From contig JAOAEH010000082.1 in assembly GCA_026416895.1 (NCBI GenBank), positions 1 to 9,692 of the forward strand: a stretch of 9,692 nt of DNA, in the 5' to 3' direction. The notes below the pieces were generated by a model. That model saw nothing but the letters and a program-made list of their open reading frames with translations, had not been told where the DNA came from and made no database searches. Shown in pieces: positions 1 to 6,490 of this stretch; position 1 is the stretch's first letter; every line of letters begins with the position of its first letter. The position numbers were made by a program, and so were the translations under genes. Origin of the DNA: Elusimicrobiales bacterium. Its GTDB lineage: Bacteria; Elusimicrobiota; Elusimicrobia; Elusimicrobiales; UBA9959.

Positions 1-1
1 G

Positions 2-835
2 TTATTTTTTATTATAAAAAATACTTTTTGCTTTCTTTGTTTTTTTATTAAAAGGACATATCTCTTGACAAATATCACATCCAAACATATAGTTTGATAA
101 ATCAATTATTTCTTTTGGAATATTTCTTTGAGTATGTGTTGTCCAAAATGATATACATTTTGTTTCGTCTAAGCCATTTTCTGAAAGTGCTTGTGTAGGA
201 CATATGTTTATGCAGGAATTACAATCAAAACAAAGTTGTGTTATTTTATTTTTATAATTAATAATTTCAATTTTTTTGTTTATAATTATTCCACCTATAA
301 ATATATAGCTTCCATATTTTGGAGAGATTAATAGTGTGTTTTTACCAATGAAACCTAGAGAAGATAATTCAGCAATTTTTTTTTCAAAAATTGGTGAAGT
401 ATCTACAAAAATTTTACCTTCTATATCAGGATAAATATTTTTCATATCATTTAATATCTTGTTGAGAATTTCTCTTATTAATTTATGGTATTCATCAACA
501 ATTGCATATCTTGATATTTTTTTTGCTTTTTTAGATATTATTATGTTTGCTTTAGGAAATTTTGATTTAATAAAGTTGTAGGGATCTTTTATAGTTGTTA
601 ATATCTTATCATAATTTATTTCTGAATTCCAATATTGAAATATAGTCGTTATTATAGATCTTGCTTGAGGATAAAATATTGAGGGGTGTTTTCTTTGTGG
701 ATTATATAAATAATGTAATTCTGGTGATAATTTTTTTGATTGCAGTTTAAACTCTGGTATGTCTTCAATATTGACTATACCAAAATCTGTAATGTCATAT
801 TTTTTTATGATTTCTTCTATTTCTTTTTGTTTCAT
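2..835 (-). CDS. queG: Epoxyqueuosine reductase (QueG-like), short form
   Basis: Likely reduces epoxyqueuosine to queuosine in tRNA, the last step of queuosine synthesis; the family is cytosolic and uses cobalamin plus two [4Fe-4S] clusters. The 277-residue product has the family landmarks in order: ISRYA...DEYH (about 108-117), VDTSP (144-148, with Asp145 the expected catalytic acid), GFIGKNTLLI (161-170), then a ferredoxin-like part. Exactly eight cysteines sit in that part: 202, 205, 208, 212 (CxxCxxCxxxCP), 227 (CIS) and 253, 256, 260 (GCDICQEICPFN). It ends only about 14 Lys-rich residues after the last cluster motif, whereas E. coli and B. subtilis QueG (about 380 residues) carry a long C-terminal extension. 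It is the last gene of the minus-strand operon inside the window. Its ATG overlaps the birA stop as ATGA and no Shine-Dalgarno is visible, suggesting translational coupling. Family assignment is strong; activity on tRNA is inferred. Confidence 0.88.
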   Translation of the reverse strand: MKQKEIEEIIKKYDITDFGIVNIEDIPEFKLQSKKLSPELHYLYNPQRKHPSIFYPQARSIITTIFQYWNSEINYDKILTTIKDPYNFIKSKFPKANIIISKKAKKISRYAIVDEYHKLIREILNKILNDMKNIYPDIEGKIFVDTSPIFEKKIAELSSLGFIGKNTLLISPKYGSYIFIGGIIINKKIEIINYKNKITQLCFDCNSCINICPTQALSENGLDETKCISFWTTHTQRNIPKEIIDLSNYMFGCDICQEICPFNKKTKKAKSIFYNKK

Positions 836-1380
836 ATATTTATATTAGATAATTCTTTTTCAATTTCTTGTATAAAATAAGAGATTTTATAATACTTAGA
901 TGTTAAGGAATATATATTAGTAGCTTTTTCTTTTAAACAATCAGGTATTTTATTTTGGAAATTGATTCCAATTCCAATCAAAATCCATCTTATGTTTTTA
1001 TATGGTATAGTTTCAATAAGTATGCCACTGATTTTTTTATAACCATTTTGTGTTTCTGCATATATGTCGTTTGGTGGTTTTATTATTGTTTTTATTGAAC
1101 ATTTTTTAGATAATATATTAGAAATGATATCAGCTATTTGTATTGATAAGTTATTAATTTTTTTAAAATTGTTTTCATCTGTTTTTCTAATTATTGTTAT
1201 ATAAAGGCCTCCTTTTTCGCTTGACCAACTGTTTGTCCTCTGCCCTCTACCTGCATATTGTTTTTTTGCTGTAATAGTTACCATGTCATATTTTTGAATA
1301 TAATCTTTTTTAATTAAGTCTCTTGCTAGGTTTTGTGTGGAATCTATATCATAGAGAGATATTAAAAATTTTTTTATCAT
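832..1380 (-). CDS. birA: Biotin--[biotin carboxyl carrier protein] ligase, minimal catalytic-core form
   Basis: Expected to activate biotin with ATP and attach it to the carrier lysine of biotin-dependent carboxylases or decarboxylases. The 182-residue protein shows the ligase motifs: DSTQNLA (13-19), AGRGQRTNSWSS (43-54, matching the biotin loop GRGRxGRxWxS), KPPND (101-105, normally KWPND), KKISGILIE (115-123, with Lys116 equivalent to the catalytic lysine of E. coli BirA) and GIGINF (136-141). There is no N-terminal winged helix, so it should not act as the biotin-operon repressor. The sequence also stops where the usual C-terminal SH3-like domain would begin. The stop overlaps queG and the start overlaps the nadC stop, both as ATGA, without an evident Shine-Dalgarno. 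A nadC-birA pairing is common in bacteria. Function is well supported; the loss of the C-terminal domain is a by-eye judgement. Confidence 0.87.
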   Translation of the reverse strand: MIKKFLISLYDIDSTQNLARDLIKKDYIQKYDMVTITAKKQYAGRGQRTNSWSSEKGGLYITIIRKTDENNFKKINNLSIQIADIISNILSKKCSIKTIIKPPNDIYAETQNGYKKISGILIETIPYKNIRWILIGIGINFQNKIPDCLKEKATNIYSLTSKYYKISYFIQEIEKELSNINI

Positions 1381-2222
1381 GTTATTGATTTTATTTCTAG
1401 GGATATGTCAAGGGAGTTATAAGAATGTGTAAGAGAGCCTATTGATATTCTATCTGGTTTTAAAATTAAAAAATTTTTAATATTTTCCTCGTTAATTCCA
1501 CCTGAAATCTCGATTAATATATCTTTTCTTTTTTCTTTTATAATTTTTATTGCTTTTTCTGCATCTTTAGGTGAAAAGTTATCAAGCATGATTACATCTA
1601 TGTCTAAATTTATGAATTTTTTTAACTGTTCTATACTTTGCACTTCAATTTCAATTTCTTTGTTTGGATATAACTTTCTTGCTTTTTTTATTTTATTTTC
1701 GAGTTCATAAAAACTTTTTAAGCAAGATATATGATTATCTTTAATCATAAAAGCATCAAAAAGATCAAATCTGTGATTTTTCCCACCACCACAGCTTACT
1801 GCATATTTTTCCAACATTCTAAAATTAGGTGTTGTTTTTCTTGTATCATATATCTCAACTCCATAAGGTTTTGCTATATCTACAAATTTTTTTGTTTTTG
1901 TTGCTATGCCACTTAATCTTTGAATTATATTTAAAGCTGTTCTTTCAGCAGAAAGAATGGTTCTATCAGAGATTATTTCAATAATTTTGTCTCCTTCAAT
2001 TATAATCTCACCATCATTTTTTATTTTTTTTATAATAGCTTTGGGATTTAAAAGCTTAAAACAAGTTTTTACAAAATCTATTCCACAAACTATTCCTCTA
2101 GATTTTGAGATCATGACTCCAAGGAATCTTTTTTTCTTATCAGTAAATATCTCTGTTGTGATGTCTTTAGTACCTATGTCTTCTTTTAAAGCATTTTTAA
2201 TTATTCTTTTAATTTTATCCAT
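1377..2222 (-). CDS. nadC: Nicotinate-nucleotide pyrophosphorylase (carboxylating), quinolinate phosphoribosyltransferase
   Basis: Converts quinolinate and PRPP into nicotinate mononucleotide, CO2 and pyrophosphate, the third step of de novo NAD synthesis, in the cytosol. The 281-residue length is normal. Visible landmarks are EDIGTKDIT (14-22), SAERTALNIIQRLSGIAT (91-108), YDTRKTTPNFR (125-135), CGGGKNHR (144-151), the catalytic-region IKDNH (160-164), EIEVQS (191-196), IMLDNFSP (211-218), EISGGINEENI (238-248) and RISIGSLTHS (258-267). These cover the substrate-binding Arg/Lys/His set and the Asp/Glu residues of the barrel. nadA and nadB are not in the window, so a supply of quinolinate from genes elsewhere is inferred. 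It starts 12 bases after the uvrB stop with no clear Shine-Dalgarno, and its TGA overlaps the birA ATG. Confidence 0.96.
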   Translation of the reverse strand: MDKIKRIIKNALKEDIGTKDITTEIFTDKKKRFLGVMISKSRGIVCGIDFVKTCFKLLNPKAIIKKIKNDGEIIIEGDKIIEIISDRTILSAERTALNIIQRLSGIATKTKKFVDIAKPYGVEIYDTRKTTPNFRMLEKYAVSCGGGKNHRFDLFDAFMIKDNHISCLKSFYELENKIKKARKLYPNKEIEIEVQSIEQLKKFINLDIDVIMLDNFSPKDAEKAIKIIKEKRKDILIEISGGINEENIKNFLILKPDRISIGSLTHSYNSLDISLEIKSIT

Positions 2223-2234
2223 AACTAAATTATA

Positions 2235-4223
2235 TTAAATGATATGTTTAAAAGTTTTCATTTCTTTAAGTGTTTTTATTCTATCTCTTAACTCAATTGC
2301 GAGTTCAAAGTTGAGATTTTCAGCTGCTTCTTTCATTTGTTTTTCAAGCTCTTCAATTATATTTGTAATATTATTTTTATTTATTTCTAATAATGTTTCT
2401 TCTATTGTTTTTATAGTTTTAGATTGTTTTTGTTTTTTTAGTTCTTCATAACTTACATAAGATTTTTGTATGGTTTGTGGTGTTATGTTATGTTTTTTGT
2501 TGTAGTTGATTTGAATTTTTCTTCTTCTATTAGTTTCATCAATTGCATTTTTCATAGCTTGGGTTATATCGTCGGCAAAAAGTATAACTTTACCGCATTT
2601 GTTTCTTGCAGCTCTTCCTGCAATTTGTATAATAGTTGTGTCATTTCTTAAAAATCCACTTACATCAGCATTTAATATTGCTACTAAAGAAACTTCTGGG
2701 ATATCAATCCCTTCTCGTAATAAATTTATACCTACTAAAACATGAAATTCTCCTTTTCTAAATCTTTCTATTATTTCTATCCTTTCTAAAGTATCCATAG
2801 AAGAGTGAATATATGCTGATTTTATTCCTTTGTTGTTTAAGTAAGTGGCTAAATCTTCACTTGTTTTTTTTGTAAGAGTAAGTACTAATGTTCTTTCATT
2901 GTTTTTAATTCTTTCATTTATCTCATATATAAGTTTTTTGATTTGATCTTTATAAGGATGAATTTCTATTTCAGGGTCAACTAATCCGGTAGGTCTTATT
3001 ATTTGTTCAACAATTTTGCCTTTGCTTATAGAAAGTTCGTATTTTTGTGGAGTAGCTGAAACAAAGCATGTTTGTGGTCTTAAAGTTTCAAATTCATCAA
3101 ATTTTAAAGGCCTATTATCAAGTGCTGATGGCAGTCTGAAACCATAATCAACAAGAGTTTGTTTTCTTGATCTATCTCCTTCATACATTCCTCTTATCTG
3201 TGGTATAGCAATATGAGATTCATCTATAAATAGAATGTAATCTGATGGGAAATAATCAAGTAAGCATATTGGTCTTGAGCCTGGTGGTCTTTGAGTGAGA
3301 TGTCTTGTATAGTTTTCAATTCCATGGCAGTATCCAGTTGTCTGGAGTAATTCTATGTCATATAAAGTTCTTTGTTTAAGCCTTTCTGCATAAATAGTTT
3401 TTCCTTCTTTTATTAATTGATTATATCTTTCATCTAATTCTTTTTTAATTGATTTTATAGCTATCGTGATAGTATCTTCATCTGTAATAAAATGTGATAC
3501 AGGAGAAATAATAAATTCATTGAGTTTTTTTAATTCTGTTATATTTAGGGGTTCCATTTCTGTTATTGATTTTATTTTTTCATCAATTTCTATTCTTAAA
3601 AAAGTATCAGAGTCTGATGGGAAAATATCTATGATGTTCCCTCTTATTCTAAAAGTGTTTCTTTTAAAATTTGTTTCGTCTCTTATGTATCCCATTTTAA
3701 CTAATTTATCTATAAATGTATTTCTATTGGTTTTCATGTTTTTGTATATTAGGAAAGAAAATTTTTCAAAATTTTGGGGAGTTCCTATATTGTATATGCA
3801 TGATACTGATGCAATAACTATTGTGTCTCTAAAGTTTAAAACTGAGGAAGTTGCTTTTATTCTTAGTTTATCTATTTGTTCATTTATGTCTGCATCTTTT
3901 TCGATATATGTATCAGTTTGGGGAATATAGGCTTCTGGTTGATAATAATCGTAATAGGATATAAAATATTCTACATGATTGTATGGAAAAAATGTTTTAA
4001 ATTCACTATAGAGTTGAGCAGCAAGTACTTTGTTTGGAGATATAATTAAGGCAGGTCTGTTTAGTTGTGATATGACATTTGCCATTGTGAAAGTTTTGCC
4101 GCTACCAGTAACACCTAAAAGAACTTGATTTTTAGAACCGTTTTTAAAATTTTCAACTATTTTTTTAATTGCTTTTGGTTGATCTCCTTTGGGTTTGAAT
4201 TGAGAAATAAGTCTAAATTTCAT
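2235..4223 (-). CDS. uvrB: Excinuclease ABC subunit B (nucleotide excision repair helicase-like ATPase)
   Basis: UvrB receives damaged DNA from UvrA, verifies the lesion with its beta-hairpin and recruits UvrC for incision. The 662 residues match the usual length. In order: FKPKGDQPKAI (9-19), Walker A GVTGSGKT (37-44), the beta-hairpin region rich in Tyr (YYDYYQPEAY, 90-99), Walker B DESH (334-337), RSRKQTLVDYGFRLPSA (351-367), SATP (389-392), REGIDIPEVSLVAILNAD (503-520), the QIAGRAARN arginine-finger motif (533-541), and a C-terminal UVR domain (about 623-657) for UvrC/UvrA contact. The segment ADVSGFLRND (519-528) departs from the normally very conserved DADKEGFLRS. The start codon directly abuts the murQ stop (TAG then ATG). 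uvrA and uvrC are not in this window. Identity is certain. Confidence 0.98.
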   Translation of the reverse strand: MKFRLISQFKPKGDQPKAIKKIVENFKNGSKNQVLLGVTGSGKTFTMANVISQLNRPALIISPNKVLAAQLYSEFKTFFPYNHVEYFISYYDYYQPEAYIPQTDTYIEKDADINEQIDKLRIKATSSVLNFRDTIVIASVSCIYNIGTPQNFEKFSFLIYKNMKTNRNTFIDKLVKMGYIRDETNFKRNTFRIRGNIIDIFPSDSDTFLRIEIDEKIKSITEMEPLNITELKKLNEFIISPVSHFITDEDTITIAIKSIKKELDERYNQLIKEGKTIYAERLKQRTLYDIELLQTTGYCHGIENYTRHLTQRPPGSRPICLLDYFPSDYILFIDESHIAIPQIRGMYEGDRSRKQTLVDYGFRLPSALDNRPLKFDEFETLRPQTCFVSATPQKYELSISKGKIVEQIIRPTGLVDPEIEIHPYKDQIKKLIYEINERIKNNERTLVLTLTKKTSEDLATYLNNKGIKSAYIHSSMDTLERIEIIERFRKGEFHVLVGINLLREGIDIPEVSLVAILNADVSGFLRNDTTIIQIAGRAARNKCGKVILFADDITQAMKNAIDETNRRRKIQINYNKKHNITPQTIQKSYVSYEELKKQKQSKTIKTIEETLLEINKNNITNIIEELEKQMKEAAENLNFELAIELRDRIKTLKEMKTFKHII

Positions 4224-5141
4224 CTATCCTATTATATCCTTCAAAAAACCTTTATGTTTTTTAATTAATATTTCTGCTTTCTTTTTATCAACTTTTTTAA
4301 CCGCCATAACTATTGCAGTTTTTAAATTATATTTTGTTTTTTTGAGATAGTTTTCCGCTTCATTTAATTTTAGACCAGTTATTTGGCAAAAAACTCGTTG
4401 AGCTCTGTTTATTAGCTTTTTATTTGTAGGCTTAAGATCTATCATCCAGTTATGGTAAACTTTTCCAGATATAATCATTGCTGAAGTAGTTATCATATTA
4501 AGTATTAATTTAGTTGCTGTGCCACTTTTCATTCTTGTAGAGCCATTTATTGGTTCTGGCCCTACATTTACTGCTATTGTAAGAGCGGGAGGAGATAGTT
4601 TTTCTTTGTAATTTGCTGTAATGAAAATCACATTCATCTTTTTTTTTAAAGCTGCATCAATTGCCCCTCTAACATATGGTGTAATTCCACTTGCTGCTAT
4701 TGCAATAAGAGTATCTTTTTCTTTTCCCTTCTTTTGAATGATTCTGTAACCATCTTTATATATATCTTCAGCTCCTTCTTTTGCTTTGAATACTGCTTTT
4801 GGTCCTCCGCACATTATTGCTTGGAATTGTTTAGGTTTTACTCCAAATGTTGGTGGGAGTTCACTCGCTTCTAAGATTCCTAATCTTCCACTTGTACCTG
4901 CTCCTATGAAAAATGTAGTTTTATTTAATATAAATGTTTTTGATACAATAATAGCAGCTTTTTCAATTTCATTAATAACCTTTTTTATTGCTTTTGGAAC
5001 TTTTGCATCTTCTTCATTTAGTTTTAATAAAACTTTCCGTAGAGGTATTCTGTCTATATTGAATGTATTTTTATTTATTTGTTCTGTTGGTAATGATGCA
5101 TACGTTTTATGTATGTTATTATTTTTTTTGTATGTCTGCAT
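4224..5141 (-). CDS. murQ: N-acetylmuramic acid 6-phosphate etherase
   Basis: Cleaves the lactyl ether of MurNAc-6-phosphate to give GlcNAc-6-phosphate and D-lactate, a cytosolic step of peptidoglycan recycling. Numbered from the upstream in-frame ATG at 5150, the protein has the family opening PTEQIN...IDRIPL (21-37), the SIS-domain sugar-phosphate motif GAGTSGRLGILEASELPPTFG (83-103), AASGITPYVRGAI (152-164) and GPEPINGSTRMKSGTATK (197-214). Glu97 in ASELPPT and Glu128 in EGAED match the two catalytic glutamates of the E. coli enzyme (Glu83 and Glu114, also 31 apart). I place the start at the second ATG (5141, giving 305 residues). A Shine-Dalgarno AGAGG lies directly against the first ATG but 9 bases before the second, and the second start leaves a one-base gap after the upstream stop. 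Length is usual (about 300). No MurNAc transporter or AnmK kinase is visible nearby. Confidence 0.96.
   Translation of the reverse strand: MQTYKKNNNIHKTYASLPTEQINKNTFNIDRIPLRKVLLKLNEEDAKVPKAIKKVINEIEKAAIIVSKTFILNKTTFFIGAGTSGRLGILEASELPPTFGVKPKQFQAIMCGGPKAVFKAKEGAEDIYKDGYRIIQKKGKEKDTLIAIAASGITPYVRGAIDAALKKKMNVIFITANYKEKLSPPALTIAVNVGPEPINGSTRMKSGTATKLILNMITTSAMIISGKVYHNWMIDLKPTNKKLINRAQRVFCQITGLKLNEAENYLKKTKYNLKTAIVMAVKKVDKKKAEILIKKHKGFLKDIIG
4227..4242 (-). promoter_or_regulatory. Candidate ribosome binding site(s) for uvrB
   Basis: Read on the minus strand, the end of murQ carries two purine-rich Shine-Dalgarno-like elements before the uvrB ATG: GAAGGA ending 13 bases upstream and AGGA ending 3 bases upstream. 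Neither has ideal spacing. Because the murQ stop touches the uvrB start, terminating ribosomes may also reinitiate here. This is weak but relevant to how uvrB is translated. Confidence 0.4.
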
Positions 5142-5142
5142 A

Positions 5143-5973
5143 TTATTCATCCTCTAGTATCAAAATTATTGGTGATGATAAGTTTTGTATTTGAGAAGTA
5201 GAGATGTTTGTTTGTATTTCATTTGTAGTTACAACTTCAGGAAGATATGGGGTATTTATCCAATGTAGAATTCTATATATTAGAGATTTTGGCATATCTT
5301 TTGGTGTTGTAAAGTTTCCACTTATTATTATAAAAGTTTTTTTTGGATCAGTTTTAGAACGTGTTAAATGATATAAAAGAAGAGTGTCTCTTATTCTTTT
5401 TAAGTTGTTTTGTGGACTTACCATAAGTATAGGTCTTTTACCATAATTTCTTAAAAGTCCTATTATAGGAATATCATTTATAGTAGAATATGGATGTATT
5501 AAAATAAGTCCAGCTATGTTTTTGTTAATTACACAAAATTTTGCTGCTACATTTGCTCCTAGATGGCTTCCTATAATAAATATTTTATCTTCTGCTACAC
5601 CACTAGAGGAGAGATATATAACTGCAGTCTCAATATCTCTTATCATTTTATTGTATTCATTATCATTTCCAGATACTGAAAAAGAAGAATACGTCTGAGA
5701 AGAACCATCTGTTTTGTAAATTGATACTCCATGACCTCTTAAATCTATAGCAGCCCAACCATACCCAAATGCTTCTATGTGGCTAAACCAATTTTTCCAT
5801 TCAGTGTAGTTTTCTTTTTGCGAGTGAATAAGTAAAAGTAGAGGAAAATTTTCTTTTTTTGGCTTCATATATTTGAGATGTATTTTCCAACCATCTTCTG
5901 TGGTAAGATATATGCTTTGTTGAGAAAAGAGATAAACTTTTGTTGTTAAAAGAAGAAGTATAATTATTTTCAT
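5143..5973 (-). CDS. Exported alpha/beta-hydrolase-fold protein with degenerate catalytic residues
   Basis: 276 residues. The N-terminus (K2, a run of I/L/T at 3-11, then VYLFSQQ) looks like a signal peptide with possible cleavage near 17-18 and no lipobox Cys, so export to the periplasm or outside is likely. An alpha/beta-hydrolase core follows: beta strand LLLLIHS (45-51), IDLRGHG (76-82, a common motif after strand 4), a helix with DIETAVIYLSSSGV (113-126) and a nucleophile elbow IIGSHLGAN (133-141). In this elbow the canonical G-x-S-x-G would put Ser where His137 stands. The usual acid region reads MVSPQNN (184-190), with Asn where Asp is expected, and the usual final His region reads ISGNFTTPKDM (217-227) without a His. 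Binding or another non-hydrolytic role is therefore as likely as enzymatic activity; no substrate can be named. The last 35 or so residues are Thr/Asn/Ser-rich and end in EDE. It lies 2 bases after ndk and 1 base before murQ. Confidence 0.85.
   Translation of the reverse strand: MKIIILLLLTTKVYLFSQQSIYLTTEDGWKIHLKYMKPKKENFPLLLLIHSQKENYTEWKNWFSHIEAFGYGWAAIDLRGHGVSIYKTDGSSQTYSSFSVSGNDNEYNKMIRDIETAVIYLSSSGVAEDKIFIIGSHLGANVAAKFCVINKNIAGLILIHPYSTINDIPIIGLLRNYGKRPILMVSPQNNLKRIRDTLLLYHLTRSKTDPKKTFIIISGNFTTPKDMPKSLIYRILHWINTPYLPEVVTTNEIQTNISTSQIQNLSSPIILILEDE
5151..5155 (-). promoter_or_regulatory. Shine-Dalgarno of murQ (decides the start)
   Basis: AGAGG on the minus strand. It directly abuts the ATG at 5150, which is unusable spacing, but lies 9 bases before the in-frame ATG at 5141. 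It therefore favours the shorter 305-residue MurQ. Confidence 0.6.
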
Positions 5974-5975
5974 CT

Positions 5976-6431
5976 TTATTCTATTATTTCATCTTCTTTA
6001 AACCATAATCTTATTTCTCTTTCAGCGTCTTCCTTATTTGCACTTGCATGAATTACATTTTCAAATAATCCTTTTGTTGTTATTCTTCCGAAAGATCCTC
6101 TTATAGTTGAAGGGTCAGCTTCTTCTGGATTAGTAGAACCAACTAATCTTCTAATTTCAGATATTGCATTTTCTCCACTATATACTAAAGCAAGTATTTT
6201 GTTGTTTTTTATTCCGTGTAATTCCCCTTTAATGTATTTTATTAAATTTTCAAAAAAAGGTTGATTTTTTAAACTATCATAATGTTTTCTTGCTAAATCA
6301 TCTGTTACTTTTATAAGTTTTGCTGCAACCATTTCAAAACCTGAATTTTCAAGTCTATCTATAATAAGTCCTGTAAGTTTTCTTATTGTAGCATCTGGTT
6401 TAATTAGTATGAGGGTTTTTTCTCTTGCCAT
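5976..6431 (-). CDS. ndk: Nucleoside diphosphate kinase
   Basis: Transfers the gamma-phosphate of ATP to (d)NDPs through a phosphohistidine. The 151-residue protein shows the family set: LILIKPDA (7-14, Lys11), Tyr51, Phe59-Phe60, IRRLVGSTNP (93-102, Arg94 and Thr100), TIRGSFG (109-115, Arg111) and ENVIHAS (124-130), with His128 the phosphorylated histidine and Asn125 three residues before it. Relative to human NDK there are four extra residues between Arg111 and Asn125 (GRITTKGLFE region), and the C-terminus extends a little (FKEDEIIE). It heads the seven-gene minus-strand operon and has the best Shine-Dalgarno of that operon. It is divergent from tmk, whose product dTDP is a substrate of this enzyme. 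Confidence 0.97.
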   Translation of the reverse strand: MAREKTLILIKPDATIRKLTGLIIDRLENSGFEMVAAKLIKVTDDLARKHYDSLKNQPFFENLIKYIKGELHGIKNNKILALVYSGENAISEIRRLVGSTNPEEADPSTIRGSFGRITTKGLFENVIHASANKEDAEREIRLWFKEDEIIE

Positions 6432-6437
6432 TTAATG

Positions 6438-6443
6438 CTCCTT
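6438..6443 (-). promoter_or_regulatory. Shine-Dalgarno of ndk
   Basis: AAGGAG on the minus strand, 6 bases before the ndk ATG. This is a strong, ideally spaced site and supports the start of the first gene of the leftward operon. Confidence 0.8.
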
Positions 6444-6474
6444 TTTTGTGATATGTAATTAAATTTTACAAATT

Positions 6475-6487
6475 TATAAAATATAAT
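6475..6487 (+). promoter_or_regulatory. Putative -10 elements for the tmk operon
   Basis: TATAAA then TATAAT, the latter ending 3 bases before the tmk ATG. Either would start transcription at, or within a few bases of, the initiation codon, implying a leaderless or very short-leader mRNA. This agrees with the absence of a Shine-Dalgarno for tmk. AT-richness makes chance TATAAT matches likely, so this is tentative. Confidence 0.35.
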
Positions 6488-6490
6488 TCT

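Larger units (their letters stand above)
6432..6490. promoter_or_regulatory. Divergent promoter spacer between the ndk and tmk operons
   Basis: This 59-base AT-rich stretch is the only true intergenic region in the window and must supply start signals for both operons unless promoters lie inside genes. For tmk, TATAAA (6475-6480) and a perfect TATAAT (6482-6487) are visible, but no good -35 lies 16-18 bases upstream; TTTACA at 6465-6470 is too close. For ndk, TATATT and TATAAA-like sequences are present in the same segment on the minus strand, again without a clear -35. No operator-like inverted repeat stands out. Confidence 0.5.

Noticed and set aside
3466..3930. 154-codon open frame on the plus strand inside uvrB
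   Set aside because: It is antisense to intact, conserved UvrB coding sequence, has a hydrophobic/Ser-rich composition typical of the complement of AT-rich genes, and matches no family I recognise.
4231..4236. TATAAT on the minus strand just upstream of uvrB as an internal promoter
   Set aside because: No -35-like hexamer is found 16-18 bases upstream (the sequence there reads AAACAT), and perfect TATAAT matches are expected by chance at this base composition.
4639..4647. Run of nine A in the murQ coding strand (and a second nine-A run in queG at 376-384) as programmed slippage or phase-variation sites
   Set aside because: Both encode ordinary Lys runs in full-length proteins, such runs are common in AT-rich genomes, and no alternative product or downstream signal structure is evident.
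4786..5157. 123-codon open frame on the plus strand antisense to murQ
   Set aside because: It lies opposite the conserved MurQ SIS-domain motifs and shows only the composition expected of a shadow frame.
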